Shown: positions 33,880-42,404, counted from the first letter of the stretch. The stretch is DNA of 64,000 bases from an uncultured Acidimicrobiales bacterium (GCA_951813555.1 OX638344.1:3745526-3809525), one strand, 5' to 3'. A program made the numbers and translations. Notes: generated from the letters alone by a model not told the origin.

Positions 33880-34734
33880 CTATCCGATACCCGCGAACAG
33901 GTCGGTCTCTGGCAAGTCGGTGTCCACCAGGCTGCGTCCCAGCACGTAGTCCTCCCACGGATAGGCATCAGCCATATGGTGATCGGGCAGGCCGAACCAG
34001 AACTTGGAGTCGGGGTCGACTTGCGTGCGGTGAGCGAGCAGGGCCTTGGAACGGCGGTCGAAATAGCCGGCGCACTGGATTCGGGTGGTGATGGCATCGT
34101 CGTTGGACGGCCGGCTGAACCAGCGCTCGTCGTAGGGCGACTCCAGATCCAGCTCGCCGAACTTCTCGTGCAGAGCGGTGATCCGATTCCGAGACCAAGT
34201 CACGTAGTACATCTTCAGTGGCTGCCACGGCTCGCCGGCCTCGGGAAAGGCGTCGGGGCTGCCGGAGGCGTCGAAGGCCGGTTCGCTGATTTCGGCCACC
34301 CTCAGGTGGTCGGGGTGGCGGTAGCCCTGCTGGTCCTCCCCGTAGGTGACCACCACATGGGGGCGCTCGGCGCGGATGATGGCTACCAAGCGGCCGACGG
34401 CCTCTTCCAGCTGAGCTTGGGCAAAGCTGCTGGGATCAGCGTTGGCATCGCTCTTGGGCATGCCGGAGTCGCGGTAGCCAAGCCAGTGCACGCTGCCATA
34501 ACCGAGCACGTCAGCGGCCTCGACCAGCTCGTCCCGGCGGACCTGGTCTAGATTGTCCCGCACTTCCGGGCGGTCCATCTCCGGGTTCAAGATGTCACCC
34601 TCCTCACCGCCGGTGCAGCACACCAGAGAGGCCACCACCCCTTTGTCGGTGTACATGGCCACCGTCGCCGACCCTTTTGACGACTCATCGTCGGGATGGG
34701 CGTGAATGGTGAGCATTCGAAGTTCGCCGGTCAT
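33880..34734 (-). CDS. mca: Mycothiol S-conjugate amidase-like PIG-L deacetylase
   Basis: The 284-residue zinc enzyme begins LTIHAHPDDESSKGSATVAMY, the PIG-L/MshB/Mca zinc motif AHPDDE, and has VCCTGGEEGDILNP, LGYRDSGM and GYRHPDHLRV with the third zinc ligand. Mca cleaves mycothiol conjugates to release glucosaminyl inositol and a mercapturic acid, detoxifying electrophiles. MshB is the alternative, but the length and the GYRDSGM-type middle fit Mca better. It is a marker for mycothiol-producing actinobacteria. Confidence 0.88.
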   Translation of the reverse strand: MTGELRMLTIHAHPDDESSKGSATVAMYTDKGVVASLVCCTGGEEGDILNPEMDRPEVRDNLDQVRRDELVEAADVLGYGSVHWLGYRDSGMPKSDANADPSSFAQAQLEEAVGRLVAIIRAERPHVVVTYGEDQQGYRHPDHLRVAEISEPAFDASGSPDAFPEAGEPWQPLKMYYVTWSRNRITALHEKFGELDLESPYDERWFSRPSNDDAITTRIQCAGYFDRRSKALLAHRTQVDPDSKFWFGLPDHHMADAYPWEDYVLGRSLVDTDLPETDLFAGIG

Positions 34735-34831
34735 CGCCCGCCCAGGCTAACGCCGGCTCGGCTCAGCTAGGAACCCGTCCCGAGATGCCTTTCTGCCGGT
34801 TCCAAGACCCGTGAGCCTTTGGGGCAAGGGT

Positions 34832-34837
34832 TAGTCT
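34832..34837 (+). promoter_or_regulatory. Candidate -10 hexamer for a leaderless transcript
   Basis: TAGTCT, 6 nt before the ATG at 34844. Same hexamer and same spacing as at 4328. Confidence 0.5.
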
Positions 34838-34843
34838 CCGGGG

Positions 34844-35746
34844 ATGCCAAGTCCAGAATTCGAAGCCGTGCGGTCCATGCTGGCGTCCGCCCCCAAGCCC
34901 GACCCCACTGAAACCGCGGCGCAGCGCCGAGCCCGGTTGGATGCCAACGCCGCCGCCACACCGCTAGCCGATGGGGTGGTCAAACAAGATGTCGAGATCC
35001 CCGGTGTGCCCGGCGCCGCTTGGCTGCACCCCGAGGGGCACGATCTGGAAAGCCTGCCCGCGCTGCTGTTCTTCCACGGCGGCGGTTACCGGGTGGGATC
35101 CATCATCTCGCACCAGGGCTTCGGATCCCATCTGGCCTCGTTGATCCCGGCCCGGATCCTCTTGATCGACTACCGCCTGGCCCCGGAGAATCCATTTCCA
35201 GCCGCGGTCGAAGACTGCCTGGCCGCCTACCGCTGGATGCTGGACACCGGTATCGACCCGGACCGCATTGCGTTCATCGGCGACTCCGCCGGCGGCGGCT
35301 TGGTCGGCGCCGTCTTGCTGGGAGCCCGCGACCACCGATGGCCGCTGCCCGGGGCGGGAGTGTGCCTGTCGCCCTGGGTTGATCTGACCAACTCCTCGGT
35401 GAGTCACGCCGAGCGCGACGAGCTGGACGTGATGTTCGGCCACGAAGACGCGGTGACCGCCGCCAGGTGGTATCTGGACGGCCATGATCCCCGTGATCCG
35501 CTGGCCTCGCCGCTCTTCGGCGACTGGGAGGGCATGCCCCCCATGCTGGTCCACGCCGGAGATCACGAGGTGCTGCTGGACGATGCCACCGGATTCGCCG
35601 CCGCGCTGGAGTCAGCCGGCGTCGAGGTGGATCTCCGCATCTGGCCGGGAATGATCCACGACTTCCAGATCATGTACCCCAACTATCCCGAGGCGGTCGA
35701 GGGAAGCGAGGCAATCGCTGCCTTCGTTCGGCGCGTTGTGGGGTGA
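34844..35746 (+). CDS. Alpha/beta hydrolase, hormone-sensitive-lipase family
   Basis: The 300-residue esterase has the HSL-family oxyanion motif FFHGGGYRVGS, the nucleophile elbow FIGDSAGGGLVGAV with the catalytic Ser, the Asp in VHAGDHEVLLDDA and the His in PGMIHDFQIMY. Such enzymes hydrolyse short-chain or aromatic esters and sometimes lactones. No signal peptide is seen, so it acts in the cytoplasm. It stands alone, divergent from mca and convergent with the whiB gene. Confidence 0.93.
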   Translation: MPSPEFEAVRSMLASAPKPDPTETAAQRRARLDANAAATPLADGVVKQDVEIPGVPGAAWLHPEGHDLESLPALLFFHGGGYRVGSIISHQGFGSHLASLIPARILLIDYRLAPENPFPAAVEDCLAAYRWMLDTGIDPDRIAFIGDSAGGGLVGAVLLGARDHRWPLPGAGVCLSPWVDLTNSSVSHAERDELDVMFGHEDAVTAARWYLDGHDPRDPLASPLFGDWEGMPPMLVHAGDHEVLLDDATGFAAALESAGVEVDLRIWPGMIHDFQIMYPNYPEAVEGSEAIAAFVRRVVG

Positions 35747-35795
35747 GAAGATTGACGGCGCCAGCTGTATCCGGCGCCTGCTCAGTGCAGTCGGC

Positions 35796-36098
35796 TCAGG
35801 CCGATTCCCGCTCGGTGCGGTGGCGCCGCAGACCTATGACCGGAGTGGAGGGGGCGAAGCCCGCCTCTGCCCGCTCGATCTCCGACTCTCCGCCCCAGAA
35901 CCCGAGCTCACGCTGGTCGCGGGCCCAGCTGCGGCACGCCCGAATTACGACGCACTCACCGCAGATGCGGCGGGCTGCGTTCTCCCGTCGCTCACGAGCC
36001 GACGGGCGCTCGCCGGCCGGGGGAAAGAACAGTTCGCTCTTCCCTTTGCAGTTCGCATTTTCCATCCACCAAGGACGAGGCTCCATTGCCATCTCCAC
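35796..36098 (-). CDS. WhiB-family iron-sulfur transcription regulator
   Basis: The protein is about 100 residues. The four iron-sulfur Cys are in NANCKG and RRICGECVVIRAC, matching C-Xn-C-x2-C-x5-C, and GFWGGES is the WhiB glycine-turn motif. The C terminus is basic (GLRRHRTERES). WhiB proteins bind a 4Fe-4S cluster and RNA polymerase sigma factor. The start is uncertain: GTG at 36098 has GGGAGG 6 nt upstream, and ATGs at 36092 and 36086 are in frame. It is divergent from a DHA2 efflux gene, so it may control that pump, as WhiB7-like proteins control resistance genes. Confidence 0.92.
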   Translation of the reverse strand: MEMAMEPRPWWMENANCKGKSELFFPPAGERPSARERRENAARRICGECVVIRACRSWARDQRELGFWGGESEIERAEAGFAPSTPVIGLRRHRTERESA

Positions 36099-36241
36099 CC
36101 ATTGCCTCCCGTTCGAGTCCGGGGGCATTCTCCGTTTGGCTATTGCTTCCACAACCGAAACACCTAGCAATTGCTTAGTGATCCGCCTGCTTTCACTACC
36201 AAAAGTTAGACGCTCGAACAGCGCCCGTCACGATATCCTAT

Positions 36242-37795
36242 ATGAATAGTGTTGATAAATCCATCTCTGTAAGTGATAGCAGCCCTTCGGGGGGCGACAA
36301 CCTGCCCAAACGCCAGGTTCTTGTCATCATACTCACGCTGATGCTGGCCCAGATGATGGCGGCCATCGAGGGCACAGTGGTGTCCACCGCGCTGCCCACC
36401 ATCATCGGCGACCTGGGTCGGCGGGACCTGTACACCTGGGTTTTCACCTCCTATTTCATCGCATCGACCTCGTCGACGCCGTTGTGGGGGAAGCTGTCGG
36501 ACCTCTGGGGCCGCAAAGGCCTCTACCAAACCGCCATCGTGATCTTCATGATTGGGTCGGCTTTGGCCGGCATCTCGTCGAGCATGACCATGCTGATTGT
36601 GCTGCGAGCTGTCCAGGGGCTGGGTGCGGGAGGGCTGTTCACTCTGTCCATGGCCATATTGGCCGATGTGCTGTCGCCCCGGGAGCGGGGCCGGTACCAG
36701 GGATACATGGGCGGGATATTCGCTCTGGCCACCATCTTGGGTCCGTTGGCGGGGGGCCTCTTGGTGGACTACGCCCACTGGCGATGGGTCTTCTTCATGG
36801 TCCTGCCGCTCGGAGGATTCTCGCTTGTGATGTCGGTCACCCATCTCGAGTTGGCCTTCACCCGCCGCGAGGCCCGGGTGGACTACGCCGGAGCGGGCCT
36901 GCTGTTGGTGTGGGTGATCGCCATCATCCTGGCCATGGAGTTGGGGGGTGACTCCTGGGACTGGGTGTCGGCCCCATCGATCGGACTGGTGGCAGCCGGA
37001 GTCGGCGGTGCGGCCCTGTTCGTCGCTCAGCAGCGACGGGCAACCGAAGCCATCCTGCCACCCCGGCTTTTTCGGCTCCGGCTGTTCAACATCTCCTGTG
37101 TGATCCAGTTCATCGCAGGCGCGGCCATGCTCAGCGCGGGCATCTTCGGACCGCTGTTCCTCCAAGTGGTCACCGATGTCAACGCCACCCGGTCGGGGCT
37201 GCTGTTGGTGCCCATGATGTTGGGGATGCTGCTCACCTCGGTGAGCGCCGGGCAGGTGCTCACCCGCACCGGGCGCTACAAGCCGGTGCCGATATTCGGG
37301 GCTGCCGTGCTCACCCTGGGCGTGTGGCTGATGTCGACCTTGAGCAGCGAGACATCGACGTTGACGGCCATGGCCTTTTTGTTCACGATGGGCTGCGGGG
37401 TGGGGGCCATCATGCAGGTGCTCTTGGTGGCTGTGCAGAACATCGTCCCCCATGACGACTTGGGGGCGGCCACGTCGGCGTCCAACTTCTTCCGCTCTCT
37501 GGGACAGACTTTCGGGTCCGCGGTGATGGGGGTCCTGTTCACTGCCCGGCTTGACCACTACCTCCCCCGGCTGGTGCCGAGTGGCGATCAGCTCGATATC
37601 GAGACTCTCATCGCCGTGCCGACCCAAATCGGCGCCATCGAGCCCGCGGCGGTGCGCGATGGCATCGTCGAATCGTTCGCCAATGCCATAGCGGATGTCT
37701 ATTGGTGGGCCATCCCGGTGACAGCACTAGCCGTGCTGCTGGCCACGCTGGTGCCCGAGTACCGCCTTCGGGAGAAGGCGGCTGTCGGGAACTAG
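36242..37795 (+). CDS. MFS drug transporter, DHA2 (EmrB/QacA) family
   Basis: The 517-residue protein has about 14 membrane spans. Early motifs are MLAQMMAAIEGTVVSTALPT (transmembrane 1, with Glu instead of the common Asp) and WGKLSDLWGRKGLYQ (motif A). LRAVQGLGAGGLFTLSMAI and GPLAGGLLVDYAHWRWVFF complete the DHA2 pattern. It probably exports hydrophobic toxicants. It is divergently transcribed from the WhiB gene across about 145 bp, and its last 4 nt overlap the convergent dehydrogenase gene. Confidence 0.93.
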   Translation: MNSVDKSISVSDSSPSGGDNLPKRQVLVIILTLMLAQMMAAIEGTVVSTALPTIIGDLGRRDLYTWVFTSYFIASTSSTPLWGKLSDLWGRKGLYQTAIVIFMIGSALAGISSSMTMLIVLRAVQGLGAGGLFTLSMAILADVLSPRERGRYQGYMGGIFALATILGPLAGGLLVDYAHWRWVFFMVLPLGGFSLVMSVTHLELAFTRREARVDYAGAGLLLVWVIAIILAMELGGDSWDWVSAPSIGLVAAGVGGAALFVAQQRRATEAILPPRLFRLRLFNISCVIQFIAGAAMLSAGIFGPLFLQVVTDVNATRSGLLLVPMMLGMLLTSVSAGQVLTRTGRYKPVPIFGAAVLTLGVWLMSTLSSETSTLTAMAFLFTMGCGVGAIMQVLLVAVQNIVPHDDLGAATSASNFFRSLGQTFGSAVMGVLFTARLDHYLPRLVPSGDQLDIETLIAVPTQIGAIEPAAVRDGIVESFANAIADVYWWAIPVTALAVLLATLVPEYRLREKAAVGN

Positions 37796-38790
37796 CTGTC
37801 GTCGGCTGCCCGGTTCGCGGCCTGGATCCGGGCATCTCTTTCGGTGATCAGTCGGCCCGCGCCGATCCCTGTGCCACTGAGCGCCCGCATCACACCCAGG
37901 AGGCTCTGGTCGCGTTGGCGCTCCAGTTCGGCCACCGTGCGACCCTCAGCCTGCGCTTCAGTGCCCGAGGCCATCGAATCCACGAGCTCATCGGTGAGCT
38001 CGGGGGCTTCCAGGTGGGTCCAGGGCAGTTTCAGCGCGGGGCCGAACTGATGCAGCATGTGGCGCATCCCCCCGTCGCCGCCGGCCAGGTGAAAGGTGAG
38101 GTTGGTGCCCATGGCTGCCCACCGCAGACCCGGTCCGTAGACCACCGCGTCGTCAAGCTCGGCGGTGGTGGCCACGCCGTCGTTCACCAAGTGCAGCACC
38201 TCGCGCCACAGCGCCTCTTGGAGCCGGTCGGACAGGTAGCCCTCGATCTCATTGCGCACCACGAGGGGGTGCATAACCAAGTCGTCGTAGTGCTCCACCG
38301 CGGCGGCCACCGCGGCGGGGCTGGTGGCCTCGCCGGCCACCACCTCCACCAGCGGCAGCAGATACACCGGGTTGAACGGGTGGCCAATGAGAAAGCGCTC
38401 AGGGTGGCGCAAGCCCCCGGCCAAGCGGGTGGGCAGCAGCCCCGAGGAACTGCTGGCCATCACCTTGTGGGGTGGGGCGACATGGTCCAGTCGGTGCAGC
38501 AGCGAGCGCTTGAGCGCTTCGTCCTCGGGGGCGCTCTCCTGCACAAAGTGGGCTGCTTCGGCCAATTCCTCGGGCGAGTCGGCCCATCGCACCCTGCCCG
38601 GATCGGCCCCCGGGAACAGCCCCAGCTCGGTGGCCGCCGGCCAAGCGCGCTCGATGGCCCCCCGCAGTTGGCCCTCGGCCCCGTCGGCTGGATCCCAGGC
38701 CACCACGTCGTACCCCCGGGCCAGCACCCGCACTGCCCATCCCGAACCGATGACCCCTGCCCCCACCAACCCAACGGTCTTTGTCGTCAT
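37792..38790 (-). CDS. L-carnitine dehydrogenase-like 3-hydroxyacyl-CoA dehydrogenase-family enzyme
   Basis: The 332-residue protein opens with VGLVGAGVIGSGWAVRVLARG, an NAD-binding Rossmann motif, then SSSSGLLPT and GHPFNPVYLLPLVEVVAGE with the catalytic His. The C-terminal block GPGLRWAAMGTNLTFHLAGGDGGM and the final GTEAQAEGRTVAELERQRD are typical of L-carnitine 3-dehydrogenases rather than fatty-acid enzymes. It would oxidise carnitine to 3-dehydrocarnitine. No carnitine transporter or thioesterase gene is adjacent, so the true substrate could be another 3-hydroxy acid. Confidence 0.87.
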   Translation of the reverse strand: MTTKTVGLVGAGVIGSGWAVRVLARGYDVVAWDPADGAEGQLRGAIERAWPAATELGLFPGADPGRVRWADSPEELAEAAHFVQESAPEDEALKRSLLHRLDHVAPPHKVMASSSSGLLPTRLAGGLRHPERFLIGHPFNPVYLLPLVEVVAGEATSPAAVAAAVEHYDDLVMHPLVVRNEIEGYLSDRLQEALWREVLHLVNDGVATTAELDDAVVYGPGLRWAAMGTNLTFHLAGGDGGMRHMLHQFGPALKLPWTHLEAPELTDELVDSMASGTEAQAEGRTVAELERQRDQSLLGVMRALSGTGIGAGRLITERDARIQAANRAADDS

Positions 38791-38806
38791 CTCTCTGGTC
38801 GTGCCT

Positions 38807-39196
38807 TCACCACAGAACCCGGACGGGGAATTCTCGAAACGCGGAGTCTGTCGTGACCAATATCAGCGACTCCAACTCCGCCTGGGCCGCCAATATCCGG
38901 TCGAACGGGTCCCGGTGCTCGGCGGAATAGCTGCCAGCGCGAAGTCCGTGTTGGTAGGTGACCGGGAGATGCCTCATCGCCGCATCGACCACAAACTCAT
39001 TGAATCGCAGCACGGCGCCTTCATATTCAGTGAGTCGGCCGAGCCGGAACTTGGTGGCTACCTCCCACGCGCTGGCTGCACTAACAAAGACTTCATTGCC
39101 GGGATCAGTGACGACCTCCCTGACTGATGGCGGTAGCACCGGATCATCCGCCCAGCACCAAAGAAGCGCATGGGTATCAAGCAGCAGTTCACTCAC
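38807..39196 (-). CDS. vapC: VapC-type PIN-domain toxin
   Basis: The 129-residue PIN protein starts SELLLDTHALLWC with the first acidic residue, has SAASAWEVATKFRLGRL with the second, and HRDPFDRILAAQA and LVTTDSAF with the remaining ones. PIN toxins are Mg-dependent ribonucleases that cleave tRNA or rRNA. The GTG start at 39196 overlaps by 8 nt the stop of the antitoxin gene, the usual VapBC arrangement. Confidence 0.92.
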   Translation of the reverse strand: MSELLLDTHALLWCWADDPVLPPSVREVVTDPGNEVFVSAASAWEVATKFRLGRLTEYEGAVLRFNEFVVDAAMRHLPVTYQHGLRAGSYSAEHRDPFDRILAAQAELESLILVTTDSAFREFPVRVLW

Positions 39197-39434
39197 CGGT
39201 GTACGCGCCTTCCCACGCCGCAAGCTCCTCTTCTGGCAGGGGCTCGAAGAACTCAGGACCCAACTCAAGCCCGGCAAGCTGCCCTAGACGCCGGCGCTCG
39301 CGGCGCGGCAAGGGCATCAGCCGGGCATAGGGCTTGCCCGCTTTGGCCAGGATGATCTCTTCGCCACCATGGGCTCGTTCCAAAAGCTTCGACAAATGGG
39401 TTTTTGCCTCGTGAACGTTGACCATCTCGGTCAT
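39189..39434 (-). CDS. vapB: Phd/YefM-family antitoxin of vapBC
   Basis: The 81-residue protein begins EMVNVHEAKTHLSKLLERAHGGEEIILAKAGKPYARLMP, the Phd/YefM N-terminal DNA-binding fold, followed by a Pro/Glu-rich C-terminal tail that would wrap the toxin. AGGAGG lies about 8 nt before the ATG. It is the first gene of the pair and probably represses its own operon. Confidence 0.92.
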   Translation of the reverse strand: MTEMVNVHEAKTHLSKLLERAHGGEEIILAKAGKPYARLMPLPRRERRRLGQLAGLELGPEFFEPLPEEELAAWEGAYTGE

Positions 39435-39550
39435 GATTGATCCTCCTGCCTGGTGGTTTGCACTTGTGGATATGACTTAGTCCGATGACTAGACTAACTA
39501 AGCTTGCTGGTTTTAGCAACAGATTCTTGACGATCTCCAGAGAGGTTCTC

Positions 39551-40306
39551 TCACCAAGTGGGTTTGGTGAGAATGCCGCCGTCCACTACCAGATCAGCGC
39601 CGGTGATCCACCGGGCCAGATCGGAGCACAAGAACACGCAGGCGTCCCCGACGTCTTCGGGTGTGCCCATCCTCCCCAGGGGCACGGCGGCCATCCAGCG
39701 CTGCACCCCTTCGGGCCAGTCTTCGGCCAATCCGGGCCGGTCGATCAGACCCGGCGACACCGAGTTGACCCTTATGCCGTGGGGCCCCCAGGCCAGGGCG
39801 GCGGCTTTGGCGTGCATCACCAGACCGGCCTTCGAGGTGGCGTAGTGGCCGTGAACCGGGGTGGGGTGCTGGGCTTCGATGGAGGCGATGTGGACGATCG
39901 ACCCGCCAGTTCCCTGGTCAGCCATGGCCGAGGCCGCGTCCTGGGTCAGCCGGTGTACGGCGGTGAGGTTGGTGTCAATCACCTCGCACCACTGCTGGTC
40001 GCTGAGATCCGTGAACGGGGCCACCGGTTGGATCCCGGCGTTGTTGACCAGCGCGTCGATGCGGCCGAAGTGCTCGCGGGCCGCGCTCACTACCGCCGCT
40101 GGGCCACCCTCAGCAGTGAGGTCGGCCCGCACCTCCACCACCTCTCCCCCGCTCTGGTCGACAGCTGATGACCGGGTGTGGGCCACCACCGAGGCCCCGG
40201 CCGTTGCCATGCGCCCAACGATCCCCGCTCCAATACCTCCGCCCGCTCCGGTGACCACCACAACCCGCCCGGAGAGGTCGATCAACTCAGCAGGTGAAGC
40301 AGTCAC
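39551..40306 (-). CDS. Short-chain dehydrogenase/reductase (SDR)
   Basis: The 251-residue classical SDR has VVTGAGGGIGAGIVGRMATAG, NNAGIQPVAPF, IVHIASIEAQ with the catalytic Ser, and HYATSKAGLVMHAKA with Tyr and Lys. The end VVDGGILTKPTW is normal. The GTG at 40306 overlaps the cupin stop (GTGA), and frame upstream of it is not family-like, so this start is preferred over one at 40432. The substrate is unknown. Confidence 0.9.
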   Translation of the reverse strand: MTASPAELIDLSGRVVVVTGAGGGIGAGIVGRMATAGASVVAHTRSSAVDQSGGEVVEVRADLTAEGGPAAVVSAAREHFGRIDALVNNAGIQPVAPFTDLSDQQWCEVIDTNLTAVHRLTQDAASAMADQGTGGSIVHIASIEAQHPTPVHGHYATSKAGLVMHAKAAALAWGPHGIRVNSVSPGLIDRPGLAEDWPEGVQRWMAAVPLGRMGTPEDVGDACVFLCSDLARWITGADLVVDGGILTKPTW

Positions 40307-40776
40307 GTCCGCACCAGATTCGCTATCTCGGATGCCGCCGACGGGTACTGCTCGATGAGATGGTCGGCGGCACCAAGCTCGAAGCCATCGTGGTGATAGG
40401 GCGGCGCCATCGTGGTCCCCACCAGCGACCACTCACCCCGGGTTGAGGCCCCCATCCAGGTATGAGCCGGAACCACCACACAAGGCCGCTCCCCCTCGCC
40501 CAAGTCGTCACCCAAAACCGGCCGCTCCACTGCTCCATCCGGCCCCAGCAACAGCATCTCCACCGCCGCCCCCGCGTAGTGATGCCACAGCTCCGGCCCG
40601 TCGAGGCGATGCATAGCCGAGAAGTCCCCCGGCTGAAGCAAGAAATAGATGGCCGTACTCCGCTCATCCCGCCAAACCTCCCGCCACATCCCCCCCTCCT
40701 CCGGCAGCGGCTCCAGCCCCAGCAGGGCCACTACCCCAGCACCAGTGAATCCTGCCAGGCCCTCCCGCTGCGCCAT
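40303..40776 (-). CDS. DUF985-type cupin protein
   Basis: The 157-residue beta-barrel protein has STAIYFLLQPGDFSAMHRLDGPELWHHYAGAAVEMLLLGPDG in the first half and VVPAHTWMGASTRGEWSLVGTTMAPPYHHDGFELG in the second, matching the DUF985 cupin family found from yeast to bacteria. The His in MHRLDGPELWHHY may bind metal or a sugar-like ligand; no catalytic function is established. It is coupled to the following SDR. TAGGGT lies 9 nt before its ATG on the minus strand. Confidence 0.88.
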   Translation of the reverse strand: MAQREGLAGFTGAGVVALLGLEPLPEEGGMWREVWRDERSTAIYFLLQPGDFSAMHRLDGPELWHHYAGAAVEMLLLGPDGAVERPVLGDDLGEGERPCVVVPAHTWMGASTRGEWSLVGTTMAPPYHHDGFELGAADHLIEQYPSAASEIANLVRT

Positions 40777-40800
40777 AACCCACCGACCCTAGCTTTCCCG

Positions 40801-41202
40801 CTAGACAGACTTGCTCGCAGGGGGAGCCGAGACCGTCTCACCCCTCAAATGATCTTGCCCGTCGAGAGAAGACGACTCCGATGATGTTGGATAGGAGAGA
40901 TTGACTGAGCGGTTGCCAACGCTGATTTCGATGCTGAGTGTCCCACCAAGAGCAGAGGTGAGCTTGCACAGAGTGGACAGCTTGGGATCAGCCGACCGCT
41001 CGAGCCTCGAAACCCCGCCCTGTGTGATGCCCAGCTTCTCAGCCAGATCGACCTGATTGATGCCGAGCTCACGGCGAAACTCTGCCAGCTGAAAGGCGAA
41101 GATCTTTGCCTCCACCTTCTGCCTGAACTCCTCAGCCCTGGAGCGTCGGACAGGATCAGAGTCAATTGGTGCGGCTAGTTCATCGAAGTCCTTGGTGATC
41201 AT
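40801..41202 (-). CDS. XRE-family HTH protein, HigA antitoxin-like, without toxin
   Basis: The 133-residue protein has a central helix-turn-helix, ELGINQVDLAEKLGITQGGVSRLERSADPKLSTL, followed by TSALGGTLSIEISVGNRSV, the ending typical of HigA-type antitoxins that pair with RelE/Gp49-like toxins. No toxin frame is visible on either side, so this is either an orphan antitoxin or a regulator of the adjacent restriction-modification genes. A perfect TATAAT at 41232-41237 lies about 30 nt upstream on the same strand. Confidence 0.82.
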   Translation of the reverse strand: MITKDFDELAAPIDSDPVRRSRAEEFRQKVEAKIFAFQLAEFRRELGINQVDLAEKLGITQGGVSRLERSADPKLSTLCKLTSALGGTLSIEISVGNRSVNLSYPTSSESSSLDGQDHLRGETVSAPPASKSV

Positions 41203-41231
41203 GGGATTGGTCCTTGGTGCACTACTTCCAG

Positions 41232-41237
41232 ATTATA
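41232..41237 (-). promoter_or_regulatory. Consensus -10 (TATAAT) for the HigA-like gene
   Basis: Reads TATAAT on the minus strand, 29 nt before the ATG at 41202. No good -35 is found at normal spacing. The rest of 41203-41453 holds no supported gene. Confidence 0.5.
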
Positions 41238-41431
41238 TGAGCTGCAAGTATTTTTCGATGTCATCCCAGGAAGATGAACGTGTCCATTGGTACTGGTCCA
41301 GTGGGAAGACGTAAGCCCCGAAGTGCCAGGCCGAAGACCCTCACAGGCAGGTCGACTAGGACGGCAGCCGGGGCTTCTGCGATCTTACGGACGGTTGCTC
41401 GACGGCTGTCTGGATTCCCCAAAATTGTCGC

Positions 41432-41447
41432 ACCCTAGAAGTAGGGT
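41432..41447. promoter_or_regulatory. Palindrome overlapping the methylase -10 hexamer
   Basis: Perfect 6-bp arms, ACCCTA and TAGGGT, around a GAAG loop. The right arm TAGGGT is itself a TANNNT hexamer 6 nt before the GTG of the methyltransferase gene, so a protein bound here would block its leaderless promoter. The left arm gives the same hexamer on the other strand. Confidence 0.55.
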
Positions 41448-41453
41448 CGCGTT

Positions 41454-42404
41454 GTGGATTCAAAGGGCAACTCCGGGGGCACCGAGGGTTACCAGATCCC
41501 CCTGGCTGGGAACGAATCCGCCGCTATTACGTCAGATCTCCGGTCAGGTCTACATTCTCGACTGGATGTGGGGGTTGATCGTCCGCTGGATGAACTGAGT
41601 GGCCCCCTTTTGGTGTGTGGCCCAGCGATCGAAGCCTTGGGATTGCTCCCAGATGGGTGTGTGCAGACGGTGGTGACATCGCCGCCTTACTGGTCGCTGC
41701 GGGATTACGCAGCCGAAGGGCAGATCGGACGCGACGATGCTTTGGGGGAATACGTCAAGAGCGTCGTCATGGCGTTCGACCAGGTACGCCGGGTGCTGAC
41801 CGACGATGGCACGGTATGGCTGAACGTGGGCGATTCCTACACCTCAGGAAACCGCAGGTACCGGGCGCCTGACCGCAAGAACCGGGCTCGGGCTATGGCG
41901 GTTCGGCCTCCCACTCCAGAGGGCTTGAAGCCGAAAGACCTGATCGGCGTTCCTTGGCGGCTGGCATTCGCCCTCCAGGATGCGGGCTGGTGGCTGCGAT
42001 CAGAAGTCATCTGGTACAAGCCCAACGCCCATCCCGAGTCGGTGTCCGACCGTCCCACCAAGTCTCATGAAACGGTGTTCTTGCTTTCCAAGAACCAGGA
42101 CTACTACTACGACACAGCCGCAGTAAGGGGCCCCAACGGCCGCCGGCTCCGAACCATGTGGGACATCAACACCGAACCCCGAAGAAAAGACGCTGGTGGC
42201 GTCGAAGATCACCCAGCCGTCATGCCAATGACCCTGGCTCGCCGCTGCATCCAGATCACGAGCCAGCCGGGCGACACCGTCCTCGATCCCTACGCCGGCT
42301 CTGGCACAACCCTCATTGCAGCCCAAGAACTCGGCCGCAACTGGGCAGGAATCGAGCTGAACCCCACCTATGTCGACCTGATCGAACGCCGGGTCACCGA
42401 GTGA
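41454..42404 (+). CDS. Type II DNA methyltransferase, probable N4-cytosine, beta class
   Basis: The 316-residue enzyme has catalytic motif IV TSPPYWSLRDY at about residues 75-85 ahead of SAM motif I DPYAGSGTTLIAAQELG at about 278-294, the beta-class order. S/T-PPYW is usual for N4-cytosine methylases. VPWRLAFALQDAGWWLRSEVIWYKPN and RPTKSHETVFLLSK are further conserved blocks. It methylates the recognition site to protect it from the coupled nuclease. The stop overlaps the start of that gene (GTGA). The start has TAGGGT 6 nt upstream. Confidence 0.93.
   Translation: MDSKGNSGGTEGYQIPLAGNESAAITSDLRSGLHSRLDVGVDRPLDELSGPLLVCGPAIEALGLLPDGCVQTVVTSPPYWSLRDYAAEGQIGRDDALGEYVKSVVMAFDQVRRVLTDDGTVWLNVGDSYTSGNRRYRAPDRKNRARAMAVRPPTPEGLKPKDLIGVPWRLAFALQDAGWWLRSEVIWYKPNAHPESVSDRPTKSHETVFLLSKNQDYYYDTAAVRGPNGRRLRTMWDINTEPRRKDAGGVEDHPAVMPMTLARRCIQITSQPGDTVLDPYAGSGTTLIAAQELGRNWAGIELNPTYVDLIERRVTE

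Noticed and set aside
35757..35778. GGCGCC repeated around a 10-nt spacer as a terminator between convergent genes
   Set aside because: GGCGCC is self-palindromic, the stem is only 6 bp and no T-tract follows on either strand.
36100..36130. GTTCGAGTCC resembling a tRNA T-arm
   Set aside because: The flanking bases do not form the T stem and no D or anticodon arms are present; the segment lies in or next to the whiB 5' region.
41203..41453. Possible relic of a HigB/RelE toxin upstream of the HigA-like gene
   Set aside because: One minus-strand frame gives a short stretch ending in WDDIEKYLQLI, but it has no toxin motif and is closed by a stop about 35 codons upstream.
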